Origin: Actinomycetota bacterium
GTDB taxonomy: Bacteria > Actinomycetota > Acidimicrobiia > Acidimicrobiales > Ilumatobacteraceae
NCBI GenBank assembly: GCA_963169665.1
Contig: CAUJET010000147.1
Location: 1-64,000, forward strand
Reading direction: 5' to 3'
DNA length: 64,000 nt
Below the pieces are notes generated by a model. The model ran no database searches. It was not told where the DNA came from and saw nothing but the letters and a program-made list of their open reading frames with translations. Each line of letters opens with the position of its first letter. The stretch's first letter is position 1. Shown here piece by piece: positions 41,089 through 49,719 of this stretch. A program made the translations under genes and the position numbers.

Positions 41089-41094
41089 ACCTAC
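41089..41094 (-). promoter_or_regulatory. Candidate -10 of the PNPOx-like/addBA operon
   Basis: The minus strand reads TAGGTT with 7 nt to the GTG at 41081 and no Shine-Dalgarno. Confidence 0.45.
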
Positions 41095-41149
41095 CGCGCC
41101 GGTGTGACGGCGATCGGCCGGTGGAGCGGTCGGCCGGTCGGGCCGTCGG

Positions 41150-42229
41150 TCAGGCTGCCGGCAGGTCGAGCAGCAGGTGCTGCAGGAGCAGCGCTTCGTT
41201 GGGGTTGCGTTCGAGCGCCTCGAGCGCCTGGTGGATCCGGTCGACCGCGTGGGCGGCCGCATCGGGCCGGGCAGCCGTGCCGTGCACGAGGGCGTCGCGG
41301 TAGACCCCGGCCATCACGGCGAGGGCGCTGCGCAGCTCGTCGGTGCGGTACCGGCGCACCTCGCGCTTGTGCTTGTCCTCGAGCGCCTTGCGACCGCTGC
41401 CGCGCTCGCCGGCCGCGGCGACGCGGGTCTCGAGCTCGGCGATCTCGGCGGCGTGGATCGGAGTGAGCGACGCTGCCGCGTCGTCGGCGAGCTTGGTGAT
41501 CTCCTCCACCACGGTGACGACGGTGAACCCGGTGCCGTCGAGCCGTGCCGGCATGGCCGCGAACGCGGCTCGGCGGGCCGCCAGGCCGGGGTCGCTCACG
41601 AGGACACGGGCGCGGTCGAGGTTGCCGGCCGACGCGGCGGCGGCCGACGTCGACGCCGCCGCGTCGTGGCCCTCGCCCACGAGCGCTGCGGTGATCGCCG
41701 ACTCGCCGATCGGGGAGAACTCGATGCGGACGCAGCGCGAGGCGATGGTGACGAGCTCGGCGTCGACCTGGTCGGCGAGCACGATGAACACCGTGCTGGC
41801 CGGCGGCTCCTCGAGCGTCTTCAGCAAACGTGCCGCGCCTTCGGCCGTGAGGAGATGGAACTCCTCGAGGATCATCACCTTGCGATCGCTCTCCACGGGC
41901 GCGAGCGAGGCCGTGCGGATGATCTCCTCGATCTGCTCCTTGGCGATCGCGGCGCCGACGCGGCGCACCTCGCGGACATCGGGGTGTTCGCCGGTGAGCG
42001 CGAGCCGTGCCGACCGGTGGTCGGGATGGTCGCCGCCTGCGAGGAGCGCCGCCGCGAAAGCGCGGGCCGCCTCGTCCTTGGTGGAGCCGGGCGGGCCGAC
42101 GAACAGGTAGGCGTGCACGGGGTCGGCGACGCACGACTCGAGGCGCCGGACTGCGCGTTCCTGCCCCACGACCGCGTCCCACACACTGGCGCCGATCGTG
42201 CCGGTCGAGGCGTCGGCGGGGCCGGCCAT
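41150..42229 (-). CDS. holB: DNA polymerase III delta' subunit
   Basis: The 359-residue clamp-loader subunit has VGQERAVRRLESC at the N-terminus, a modified P-loop (GPPGSTKDEAA, lacking the GKT expected of an ATPase) and the sensor-region ILEEFHLLTAEGAARLLKTLEEPP. Loss of ATP binding is normal for delta'. The C-terminal collar domain is extended and Ala-rich. The zinc-binding Cys cluster found in many delta' proteins is missing. It overlaps tmk by one base, the conserved tmk-holB arrangement. Confidence 0.92.
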   Translation of the reverse strand: MAGPADASTGTIGASVWDAVVGQERAVRRLESCVADPVHAYLFVGPPGSTKDEAARAFAAALLAGGDHPDHRSARLALTGEHPDVREVRRVGAAIAKEQIEEIIRTASLAPVESDRKVMILEEFHLLTAEGAARLLKTLEEPPASTVFIVLADQVDAELVTIASRCVRIEFSPIGESAITAALVGEGHDAAASTSAAAASAGNLDRARVLVSDPGLAARRAAFAAMPARLDGTGFTVVTVVEEITKLADDAAASLTPIHAAEIAELETRVAAAGERGSGRKALEDKHKREVRRYRTDELRSALAVMAGVYRDALVHGTAARPDAAAHAVDRIHQALEALERNPNEALLLQHLLLDLPAA

Positions 42230-42840
42230 CAGATGCCCAGCCGGTCGTGGACGGCGGCGCGGATGGCGACGTACACCTCGTCGATGCCGGCCGAGGCGTC
42301 GACGACCACCCAGTGATCGGGGTCGTCGGCGGCCATGCGGGCGAAGCCGTCGCGCACGCGCTGGTGGAAGTCGTCGCTCTCACGCTCGAAGCGGTCGAGC
42401 TCGCGGCCGTGCATGCGGCCGGCTTGCACGGCCGGGTCGACCTCGAGCAGCAGCACGAGGTGCGGCCATTGGCCGTCGATCGCCCACCCGTTGATGTGGC
42501 GCAACTCGTCGACGTCGAGGCCCCGGCCGTAGCCCTGGTAGGCGAGCGTGGAGTAGACGGTGCGATCGCTCACGACGTGGCGGCCGGCGGCGAGTGCCGG
42601 GCGGACCAGTTCCTGCAGATGCTGAGCGCGGTCGGCGGCGGTGAGCAGCGCCTCGGCCCGATCGGCCAGATCGGTGACCGACGTGTCGTGGAGGATCGCG
42701 CGGATGCGGGCGCCGATGGCCGTGCCGCCCGTCTCCCGCGTGAGGACGGCGCCGAGCTCGGCTGCGAGGCGCGCTGCGTGAGTGCTCTTGCCGCATCCCT
42801 CCGCGCCCTCGAAGGCGATGTAGCAGCTCGTCGTCTCCAC
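42229..42840 (-). CDS. tmk: Thymidylate kinase
   Basis: The 203-residue kinase phosphorylates dTMP to dTDP. It has P-loop FEGAEGCGKST near residue 10, the dTMP-binding DRTVYSTLAYQGYGRG (usually DRYVxSSLAYQ) and DPAVQAGRMHGRELDRFE in the lid region. The ATG at 42840 follows a TAGCGT hexamer by 9 nt. It precedes holB in one transcript. It diverges from the DMT transporter gene across a 102-bp region with a strong palindrome. Confidence 0.95.
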   Translation of the reverse strand: METTSCYIAFEGAEGCGKSTHAARLAAELGAVLTRETGGTAIGARIRAILHDTSVTDLADRAEALLTAADRAQHLQELVRPALAAGRHVVSDRTVYSTLAYQGYGRGLDVDELRHINGWAIDGQWPHLVLLLEVDPAVQAGRMHGRELDRFERESDDFHQRVRDGFARMAADDPDHWVVVDASAGIDEVYVAIRAAVHDRLGI

Positions 42841-42849
42841 CGGGGTCGC

Positions 42850-42855
42850 ACGCTA
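42850..42855 (-). promoter_or_regulatory. Candidate -10 of tmk-holB
   Basis: The minus strand reads TAGCGT, 9 nt before the tmk ATG at 42840, with no Shine-Dalgarno, fitting a leaderless transcript. Confidence 0.4.
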
Positions 42856-42872
42856 GCGGCGCGCCGTGTACG

Positions 42873-42910
42873 CTGAACGTGAGATCGACATCTCATATTC
42901 TGAGATGTCG
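42873..42910 (+). promoter_or_regulatory. Promoter with embedded 25-bp palindromic operator upstream of the DMT gene
   Basis: CTGAAC (42873-42878), a 17-nt spacer and TATTCT (42896-42901) form a plausible promoter. The inverted repeat CGACATCTCA (42886-42895) / TGAGATGTCG (42901-42910), with perfect 10-bp arms and a 5-bp spacer, is centred on the -10. A bound dimer would block transcription. Confidence 0.6.
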
Positions 42911-42942
42911 GACGAGACCGGGCAGCGGAGAGGAGCAACGCC

Positions 42943-43830
42943 ATGTGGATCCCGGTGACCGTCGCCGCGGCGTGCTTCCAGACCGCGCGGACCGCGATGC
43001 AGCAACGGCTGCGCTCGTTGCTGTCGGTCAGCGGTGCCGGATTCGTCCGGTACCTCTACGGCGCGCCCGTGGCGATCGTCGCGGTGGCGGTCGTGGCGTC
43101 GATCGACGGCCTGCCGAGGCCACCGGCCCGTTTCTGGCCGATCATCGCCGGTGGTGGCCTGGCCCAGATCGTCGGCACCATCTTCATGATCCGCGCGTTC
43201 GATGCCCGCGACTACGCGATCGGCACCGTCTACACCAAGACCGAGGTCGTGCAGGTGGCGGTGTTCTCGCTCGTGTTCCTCGGCGAACCGCTGCGTCCGC
43301 TCGGGTGGCTGGCCACCGTGGTGTGCTTCGCCGGGGTCGTGGTGCTCGCCGGCGGCCGGCGGGTGCTGCAGGTGCGCGACCGCGCGGTGCTGTTCGGGGT
43401 CGCTGCCGGCGGTGCGTTCGCGCTCGCGTCGGTGGGCATCCGCGCTGCGTCGCGTTCGCTGCTCGACGGCCAGGAGGGTGACGGGCACGTGATCGCCCGC
43501 GCGCTGCTCACCCTCGCGGTGATGAACACGATGCAGATCGTGATGCACGGCGGCTACCTCTCGGTGCGCGAGCGCGACCAGCTCCGCCTGTCGTTCGTGC
43601 ACTGGCGATCGAGCTCGGTGGTGGGTGTGTTGAGCGTGTGCGGATCGGCGTGCTGGGCGCTCGCGTTCACGCTCGAGAACGCCGCACGCGTGCGCACGTT
43701 CGGTCAGATCGAACTGCTCATCACCTTCGCGGTCGCGCACTGGTGGCTGGGCGAGCGGCACGGCCGTCGCGAGTACGTGGCCAGTGCGCTCGTGCTGCTC
43801 GGGGTGGTCGGGGTGATGGCCGGGGGCTGA
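42943..43830 (+). CDS. EamA/DMT-superfamily transporter
   Basis: The 295-residue inner-membrane protein has about ten hydrophobic helices in two halves, as in drug/metabolite transporters. Recognisable features are FVRYLYGAPVAIVAV, AQIVGTIFMIRAFDARDYAIGTVYTKTEVV and the end-of-half LGEPLRPLGWLATVVCFAGVVVL. The ATG at 42943 has GAGAGGAG about 6 nt upstream. Substrate is unknown. The palindromic operator in its promoter suggests ligand-dependent control. Confidence 0.85.
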   Translation: MWIPVTVAAACFQTARTAMQQRLRSLLSVSGAGFVRYLYGAPVAIVAVAVVASIDGLPRPPARFWPIIAGGGLAQIVGTIFMIRAFDARDYAIGTVYTKTEVVQVAVFSLVFLGEPLRPLGWLATVVCFAGVVVLAGGRRVLQVRDRAVLFGVAAGGAFALASVGIRAASRSLLDGQEGDGHVIARALLTLAVMNTMQIVMHGGYLSVRERDQLRLSFVHWRSSSVVGVLSVCGSACWALAFTLENAARVRTFGQIELLITFAVAHWWLGERHGRREYVASALVLLGVVGVMAGG

Positions 43831-43899
43831 TCGCCGACCGCGTTCAGGGCGCTCGATCGGCCCGGCCACGCCCGTCGGATCACACCCGACCGACACGAC

Positions 43900-43914
43900 C
43901 CGTTCACAGAACGG
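43900..43914 (+). terminator. Small hairpin after the DMT gene
   Basis: CCGTTC-ACA-GAACGG forms a perfect 6-bp stem in the 134-bp gap between the DMT gene and the GntR gene. No T-tract follows, so a terminator role is weakly supported. Confidence 0.3.
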
Positions 43915-43953
43915 ACCAGCCGACGAAACGGGCCATCTCTACGTTGGCCTGCG

Positions 43954-43961
43954 TGTATACA
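43954..43961. promoter_or_regulatory. Candidate GntR operator TGTATACA
   Basis: The 8-bp palindrome TGTATACA ends 3 bp before the ATG at 43965. FCD-type GntR regulators commonly bind TNGTATACNA-like sites, so autoregulation is plausible. TATACA could also act as the -10. Confidence 0.5.
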
Positions 43962-43964
43962 GGG

Positions 43965-44672
43965 ATGGACACAGGCGTGCACACAGGACCGGTCACGCCG
44001 CGGTCGTTGACCCAGGTGGCCTATGACGCGCTGAAGCACCGGCTGCTGATGGGCGAGTTCCCGCTCGGCCGCCGCCTCGGCGAGGTCGCGCTCGCCGAGT
44101 TGCTCGAGGTGTCCCGCACCCCCATCCGGGAGGCGCTCACTCGGCTCCACGCCGAGGGCCTGATCGTCCGCCTGCCCGAGGGTGGCTTCTCGCCGACGGC
44201 TCCCGATCTGCACACGGTGCGTGAGCTCTACGACGTCCGCAAGGGTCTGGAGCTCACGGCGCTGCACGCCGACGACGGCCACGACAGCGACCAGCTCGAG
44301 TCGCTGCTCGACGACTGGCGCCAGCTCGGGATCACGACGGCCCAGGGCGACTTCGGCGCCGACTTCGTGCTCCACGACGAGGACTTCCACCTCCGCCTGG
44401 CCGCGGCGTCGGGCAATCAGTCGCTCACCGATCTCCTGGCGCACGTGAACCAGCGCATCCGCTTCGTGCGGATGCACGACTTCCTCACCGCCGATCGCGT
44501 GCAGCGCACGATCAAGGAGCACATCTCGATCACCGAGGCCCTCCTCACCGGCGACCGGGCGCTCACCGAAACGCGTCTCGTGCGCCATCTCGGCATCTCC
44601 CGGCGGGTGGTCGAGCGTCGTGCCGCGATGGCCCTCAGCCGTATGGTCTCCACGGGACGGGGCGACCGTTGA
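43965..44672 (+). CDS. GntR-family (FCD-type) transcriptional regulator
   Basis: The 235-residue regulator has a winged helix ([34 protein letters not shown]) and an FCD ligand-binding domain ([52 protein letters not shown]). The Asp and His residues in these stretches fit the metal site of that domain. The ATG at 43965 is uncertain; GTG codons at 43977 and 43992 are possible. The 5' end encodes repeated xxTG units. Its stop overlaps the TTG start of the ABC ATPase, so it probably controls the transporter and biuret genes. Confidence 0.9.
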   Translation: MDTGVHTGPVTPRSLTQVAYDALKHRLLMGEFPLGRRLGEVALAELLEVSRTPIREALTRLHAEGLIVRLPEGGFSPTAPDLHTVRELYDVRKGLELTALHADDGHDSDQLESLLDDWRQLGITTAQGDFGADFVLHDEDFHLRLAAASGNQSLTDLLAHVNQRIRFVRMHDFLTADRVQRTIKEHISITEALLTGDRALTETRLVRHLGISRRVVERRAAMALSRMVSTGRGDR

Positions 44673-46174
44673 GCGGCGCGGTGCCGCTGCTCGAGGCCCG
44701 TGATGTCACGGTGCGCTTCGGTTCGGTCGTCGCCAACGACGAGGTCTCGCTCAGGGTGTTCGGCGGCGAGGTGCACGCACTGCTCGGCGAGAACGGGGCC
44801 GGCAAGAGCACGCTCATGAAGGTGCTGTACGGCGTGAACCACGCCGAGTCGGGCCAGATCCTCGTCGACGGCAACGAGGTCCACATCGACTCGCCGCTCA
44901 CCGCCCGCAAGCTCGAGATCGGCATGGTGTTCCAGGACCTGCGCCTCGTGCCGGCGCTCACCGTCGCCGAGAACATCAGCCTGGCGACCGGCACGAAGGG
45001 CTACCGGCGCCGCTCCTCCGAGCGGCAGGTCGCCGAGGCGGCCGAGCGCTTCGGGGTGAACGTCGATCCCCGTGCGCTGGTCCGCGAACTCGCCCTCGCG
45101 CAGCGGCAGCAGGTCGAGATCCTCCGGGTCCTCATGGCCGGCGCACGCGTGGTCATCCTCGACGAGCCGACCAGTGCGCTGGCACCGCAGGAGGTCGACG
45201 CGCTGTTCGAGACCGTCGGCCAGCTGCGTGCTCGAGGCCTCGCCGTCGTGCTGATCACACACAAGCTCCGTGAGGCACGCGGCGCGTCGGACCGTCTGAC
45301 GGTGCTGCGCGGCGGCAAGCTCATCCTCGACGGGATCCCGCCCACCGACATCGACGACGACGGGCTCGTGGCGGCGATGGTGGGCCGGTCGGTGCAGCCG
45401 CTCGCGGGTGCACCCGGCGCGGTGCGCAAGGGCGAGCAGGCGCTGCGCATGCGCAACGTCTCGATCGTCGACGACCGCGGCGGACTCACGCTGCGCGAAC
45501 TCGAACTCGACGTCGATCAGGGCGAATGGGTCGGCGTCGCCGGTGTGGCCGGCAGCGGCCAGCGCGAGCTGTACGAAGCCGTGCTCGGGCTGCGGCCGTA
45601 CCTCGACGGCGAGATCTTCGTGAACGGCCATCGCATCCGCAGCAATCATCCGCGCAGCGCCATCGACGCGGGCGCGGCCGGGATGCCCGAGGACCCGATC
45701 GCCGACGAGGTGGTGCCGAACCTGACGGTGCTGCAGACGATGGCGTTGAACCGGGGTCTGCCGCGACGCGGTCTCGGCATCGACTGGAGGTCGGCGGAGG
45801 ACTGGGCGACGGGGCTCCCCGAACGCGACGCCCTGAAGGTCGCGCCGCTCGATCGCCAGGTCGCCACCCTGTCGGGCGGCAACATCCAGCGGGTCTTCTA
45901 CACACGGGCACTCGCATCCGACGCCTCGCTGCTCGTGCTCGCCTACCCGAGCCGCGGCCTCGACATCGCGACCGTGCGCTCCGGGCTCGACCTCGTCCGC
46001 AAGCGGTGCGAGGCCGGCGCCGGCGTGCTGATGATCAGCGAGGACCTCGATGAGCTGCTCGCCGTGTGCGACCGGATCGTCGTGCTCCACCACGGCCACT
46101 GCGTCGCCTCGGTGCACCCCGTGGACACCGACCGCCAGCGGCTCGGCCAGTTGATGCTCGGAGCCGTGGCATGA
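44669..46174 (+). CDS. ABC transporter ATPase (two-domain, BMP/nucleoside-type)
   Basis: The 501-residue protein has two nucleotide-binding domains as in YufO/RbsA-type importers. The first has Walker [10 protein letters not shown] (Lys46), Walker [12 protein letters not shown] and a weak signature. The second has a degenerate Walker A ([10 protein letters not shown]) with an intact LSGGNIQR signature. The start is a TTG overlapping the GntR stop (TTGA). With the two permeases and the BMP lipoprotein it forms one importer. Known substrates of the family are nucleosides and related small ligands; here a nitrogen compound is inferred from the downstream enzymes. Confidence 0.93.
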   Translation: MSGAVPLLEARDVTVRFGSVVANDEVSLRVFGGEVHALLGENGAGKSTLMKVLYGVNHAESGQILVDGNEVHIDSPLTARKLEIGMVFQDLRLVPALTVAENISLATGTKGYRRRSSERQVAEAAERFGVNVDPRALVRELALAQRQQVEILRVLMAGARVVILDEPTSALAPQEVDALFETVGQLRARGLAVVLITHKLREARGASDRLTVLRGGKLILDGIPPTDIDDDGLVAAMVGRSVQPLAGAPGAVRKGEQALRMRNVSIVDDRGGLTLRELELDVDQGEWVGVAGVAGSGQRELYEAVLGLRPYLDGEIFVNGHRIRSNHPRSAIDAGAAGMPEDPIADEVVPNLTVLQTMALNRGLPRRGLGIDWRSAEDWATGLPERDALKVAPLDRQVATLSGGNIQRVFYTRALASDASLLVLAYPSRGLDIATVRSGLDLVRKRCEAGAGVLMISEDLDELLAVCDRIVVLHHGHCVASVHPVDTDRQRLGQLMLGAVA

Positions 46175-47205
46175 CCGTGTTGCGTCGCATCGCCGAACGT
46201 CCGTCGGTGCGCACCCTCGGCTCGGTCGTGGCTGCGCTCGTCGTGTTCGCCGCGCTGCTCGTCGCCAAGGGCGCCGATCCCATCAGCGGCTACCGGGCGA
46301 TGTGGGACTCGATCACTCGCGACAGCGGGGCGTTCGGCGACGTGGTCGTACGTACCTCGCCCTATCTGCTCGCTGCGCTGGCCGTCGTCGTGCCGGCCCG
46401 AGCCGGCCTGTTCAACATCGGCGGTGAGGGCCAGCTGGTGATCGGCGCGGTCACCGCGTTCGCCGCCGCCGAGGTGCTCGATCAGCACGCGCCCCGGGCG
46501 ATCACCCTCGTCGTGATGGCCATCGCTGCGATGCTCGGTGGCGCCGCCTGGGCGGCGCTCGCCGCGGCGTTGCGTGAGTGGACCGGCACCAACGAGATCA
46601 TCTCCACCCTGCTGCTCAATTACCTCGCCACGCTGCTGCTCGGCTGGCTCGTGTTCGGCCGGTGGAAGGACCCCACGTCGACGGGCTTCCCCCGCACCCG
46701 CTCGCTCACCGACGCCGAGCGGCTGCCGATCATCTGGGGCCGTGTGCACGTGGGCGTGATCGTCGCGCTGGTCGCGGCGGTCGTGGTGTGGCTGGTGATC
46801 AACCGCACGGCGTGGGGCTTCAAGCTCGGGGTGCTCGGCGGCAACGTCGAGGCCGCACGTCGGGCCGGCTTCCGCACCGGAGCGCTCGCCACGTCGGCGC
46901 TGTTGGCGGGCGGAGCGCTCGCCGGGCTCGGCGGCATGCTCCAGTCGAGCGGCGTCGAAGGTCAGCTGCGGCCCGGGATCATGGTCGGCTACGGCTTCAC
47001 CGGCATCCTCGCCGCCTGGATGGTGCGCCAGCACCCGCTCAAGGCGATCCTCTCGTCGTTCGTGCTGGCCGCCGTCGCCGTCGGCGGCAACGGCCTCAAG
47101 ATCCGTGAGGGCCTCTCGGCCGCCTCGGTCAACATCCTCATGGCGCTGATGCTCCTCGCCGTCCTCGGCTGGGGTGGCGCACGCCGATCGGCGGCGTCAC
47201 GATGA
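46171..47205 (+). CDS. ABC transporter permease (BMP/nucleoside-type), first subunit
   Basis: The 344-residue permease has about ten helices, with the family's [17 protein letters not shown] and [15 protein letters not shown] motifs near residues 75-150, and [19 protein letters not shown], an EAA-like cytoplasmic loop. Its ATG at 46171 overlaps the ATPase stop by 4 bp (ATGA). It pairs with the next gene to form the translocation pore. Confidence 0.93.
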   Translation: MTVLRRIAERPSVRTLGSVVAALVVFAALLVAKGADPISGYRAMWDSITRDSGAFGDVVVRTSPYLLAALAVVVPARAGLFNIGGEGQLVIGAVTAFAAAEVLDQHAPRAITLVVMAIAAMLGGAAWAALAAALREWTGTNEIISTLLLNYLATLLLGWLVFGRWKDPTSTGFPRTRSLTDAERLPIIWGRVHVGVIVALVAAVVVWLVINRTAWGFKLGVLGGNVEAARRAGFRTGALATSALLAGGALAGLGGMLQSSGVEGQLRPGIMVGYGFTGILAAWMVRQHPLKAILSSFVLAAVAVGGNGLKIREGLSAASVNILMALMLLAVLGWGGARRSAASR

Positions 47206-48107
47206 TCGAAGCAGTCCTCACCGGAGCCGTCCGCGGCGGCACGTCGATCGTCTTCGCCGGCGTCGGCGAGACGATCGCCGAACGCTCGGGCGTCACCAAC
47301 CTCGGCACCGAAGGTTCGATGCTGTGCGGTGCCTTGACCGCCTACGCGGTCGGCATCGAGACCGGCAGCCCGTGGCTCGGTGCGATCGCCGGCATCGCAG
47401 CCGGTGCGATCCTCGCCCTGCTGCACGCGGCGCTCGTGCTGTGGCGTGGCGCCAACCAGGTCGCGACGGGGCTCGCGATCACGTTCCTCGGCATCGGCGC
47501 CACGTCGCTGTTCGGCCAGGACTACGTGTCGCAGGGCGTCGAGCCGTTCACGCCGTGGGCGATCCCCGGTCTCTCGGACATCCCGCTGCTCGGCTCGGTG
47601 CTGTTCGACCACGATCCGCTCACCTACCTGTCGTTCACCATCGCGCCGCTCGCGTGGTGGTTCCTCTTCCGTTCGGCGACCGGCCTCAAGATCCGGGCGG
47701 CGGGTGAGCGTCCGATCGTGCTGTCGTCGATGGGCATCGACCATCGGCCGGTGCGCTGGTTGGCGGTCGCGATCGGTGGCGGTCTGGCGGGCCTCGGTGG
47801 TGCACAGCTGTCGACGGCGTTCGCCCGCACCTGGTCGGAGAACATGGTCGCCGGCCGCGGCTTCATCGCCGTGGCGCTCGTGATCTTCGCCGCCTGGAAC
47901 CCGTTGCTGATCGTGCTCGGTGCGTACCTCTTCTCCGGCGCGGTGGCGTTCGAGCTCGAGCTCCAGGCCCGTGGCACCGACGTCTCGATCTTCCTCCTCG
48001 ATGCCATCCCCTACGTCGTCGTCCTCGCCGTGCTCGCGCTCATGAGCCGACGACGAACACACGCCGCCCCCGAATCGTTGGCGAGCGTCTTCGATGCCGC
48101 TGCGTGA
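47202..48107 (+). CDS. ABC transporter permease (BMP/nucleoside-type), second subunit
   Basis: The 301-residue permease has ERSGVTNLGTEGSMLCGAL near residue 27, ANQVATGLAITFLGIG and GLKIRAAGERPIVLSSMGID, matching the second permease of BMP-dependent importers such as YufQ. It overlaps the first permease by 4 bp. A 161-bp gap without clear promoter or hairpin separates it from the binding-protein gene. Confidence 0.93.
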   Translation: MIEAVLTGAVRGGTSIVFAGVGETIAERSGVTNLGTEGSMLCGALTAYAVGIETGSPWLGAIAGIAAGAILALLHAALVLWRGANQVATGLAITFLGIGATSLFGQDYVSQGVEPFTPWAIPGLSDIPLLGSVLFDHDPLTYLSFTIAPLAWWFLFRSATGLKIRAAGERPIVLSSMGIDHRPVRWLAVAIGGGLAGLGGAQLSTAFARTWSENMVAGRGFIAVALVIFAAWNPLLIVLGAYLFSGAVAFELELQARGTDVSIFLLDAIPYVVVLAVLALMSRRRTHAAPESLASVFDAAA

Positions 48108-48268
48108 CGCCACGGCCTGACGCCGCCACCCCTCTCCCGCCGTTCACCGGATCTCCCCGATCCGCTGGTTCACGGCGCCCCGATGTCCCCTACCTGCCCA
48201 CGTTTCCCCCGAAGGCAACCCGTGAACACCGTGCCCCCTCGGCACCCCATCCCAGAAGGACACCACCC

Positions 48269-49579
48269 ATGACGACGCCATCTCTGACGTCCACTCGAAG
48301 CCGATCGTCGCGAGCCCGTCTGCGGACGGCGCTCGTGCCCCTCGCCGCACTCTCGCTGTTCGCTGCCGCGTGTGGCGACGACGCCGAGGAGGAGACCACC
48401 GCGACCGAAGCAGCCGGCTCGGACGCCACCACCGCTCCCGATGCCACCGAGGCCGCGGGCGGCGACACCACCGCAGCACCCGCCGGGGACAGCACCGCGT
48501 GCGGTGTCGGTGTCACCAAGGTCGGCGTCATCTACGTCGGCTCCAAGGACGACTTCGGCTACAACCAGGCCGCGTACGAGGCGGCGCAGGCGATGGGCGA
48601 GGCCGCCGGTGTCGAGGTGATCAACGCCGAGAACGTGCCCGAGACCGTCGAAGACGCCGTGCCGGTGATGGAGGACATGATCTCCCAGGGCGCGACGGTG
48701 ATCTTCGCCACCAGCTACGGCCACTTCCAGCCGGCCGTCGAGATCGCTGCGGCGCACCCCGACGTCTGCGTGGTGCACCAGGGCCAGTTCGAGTCGTCGC
48801 TCGAGGCGCCGCTCGACAACCTCGGCACCTACTTCTCGTCGGTGTTCGAGCCCGTGTACCTCGCCGGCATCGCCGCCGGCAGCGTCAGCGAGACCGGCAC
48901 GCTCGGCTACGTGTACGCCTTCCCGATCCCGCAGACGTTGGAGAACATCAACGCCTTCGCCCTCGGTGCGCAGTCCGTGAACCCCGACGCCACGGTGATC
49001 GCCGTCGCCACGGCCAACTGGTGCGATCCCGCCAAGCAGGCCCAGGCCGCGCAGACGCTGCTCGATCAGGGTGCCGACGTCCTCACCCAGCACCAGGACT
49101 GCACCAAGACCGTCATCGAGGCCGCCGAGGCCGCCGGCGTGTACTCGGTGGGCTACCACTACGACGCGTCGAGCCTCGCCCCCGAGGGCTGGCTGACCGG
49201 TTCCGAGTGGGCCTGGACCGACCTCTACACCGACATCGTCGAGACGGCGGTCGCCGGTGAGTTCGTGTCGAGCCCCTACAACGGCGACTACCGCTTCGGT
49301 TACCGCGACGTGGCTGCGCCGTTCGTGGCGTTCAAGCCGTCGGTGTTCGGCCCGGCCGTGTCGGCCGAGACGCAGACGGCGATCACCGCCGCCTACGACG
49401 CGTTCTTCGCCGACGCCGACGGCGACGGGGTGGGCGACTTCTCGGTCTTCACCGGCCCGCTCGCCGACCGGGACGGCACCGTCCGTATCGAGGACGGCGT
49501 GTCGCCCGACTACACAGCGCTCGACGGCTTCTTCAGCGAGCCCTGGTTCGTGGCCGGCGTCGAGGGCAGCCTCGGCTGA
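48269..49579 (+). CDS. BMP-family substrate-binding lipoprotein
   Basis: The 436-residue protein has a lipobox (AAAC) near residue 34 and an acidic Ala/Thr linker. The Med/BMP fold follows: KVGVIYVGSKDDFGYNQAAYEAA, VIFATSYGHFQPAVEIAAAHPDV, FEPVYLAGIAAG, ANWCDPAKQAQAAQTLLDQGADVLTQHQD and GYHYDASSLAPEGWLTG. Such proteins feed BMP-type importers. The ATG at 48269 has AGAAGGA 8 nt upstream. A long hairpin follows the stop. The ligand is unknown; context points to biuret or a related nitrogen compound. Confidence 0.92.
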   Translation: MTTPSLTSTRSRSSRARLRTALVPLAALSLFAAACGDDAEEETTATEAAGSDATTAPDATEAAGGDTTAAPAGDSTACGVGVTKVGVIYVGSKDDFGYNQAAYEAAQAMGEAAGVEVINAENVPETVEDAVPVMEDMISQGATVIFATSYGHFQPAVEIAAAHPDVCVVHQGQFESSLEAPLDNLGTYFSSVFEPVYLAGIAAGSVSETGTLGYVYAFPIPQTLENINAFALGAQSVNPDATVIAVATANWCDPAKQAQAAQTLLDQGADVLTQHQDCTKTVIEAAEAAGVYSVGYHYDASSLAPEGWLTGSEWAWTDLYTDIVETAVAGEFVSSPYNGDYRFGYRDVAAPFVAFKPSVFGPAVSAETQTAITAAYDAFFADADGDGVGDFSVFTGPLADRDGTVRIEDGVSPDYTALDGFFSEPWFVAGVEGSLG

Positions 49580-49587
49580 CCTTGCCC

Positions 49588-49652
49588 TGACCACTCCCGT
49601 GGTGGATCGGGTCGGCTTCGGGCGGACCGGTCCGATCCACCACGCGTGGTCA
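49588..49652 (+). terminator. Long hairpin after the binding-protein gene
   Basis: Arms CGTGGTGGATCGG (49598-49610) and CCGATCCACCACG (49632-49644) are perfect over 13 bp. TGACCAC (49588-49594) and GTGGTCA (49646-49652) extend the stem. It starts 8 nt after the stop. There is no T-tract, so partial termination or protection of the upstream mRNA is likely. Confidence 0.6.
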
Positions 49653-49719
49653 CAGCACTCCGCACTCCTGCACCTCGCCAACACCAGACATCTACGCCCC
49701 CGGAACGACTCGAACGACC

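Noticed and set aside
43831..43964. Riboswitch upstream of the GntR/transporter locus
   Set aside because: Only a 6-bp hairpin is visible and no known riboswitch consensus was recognised; regulation is more simply explained by the GntR operator-like palindrome.
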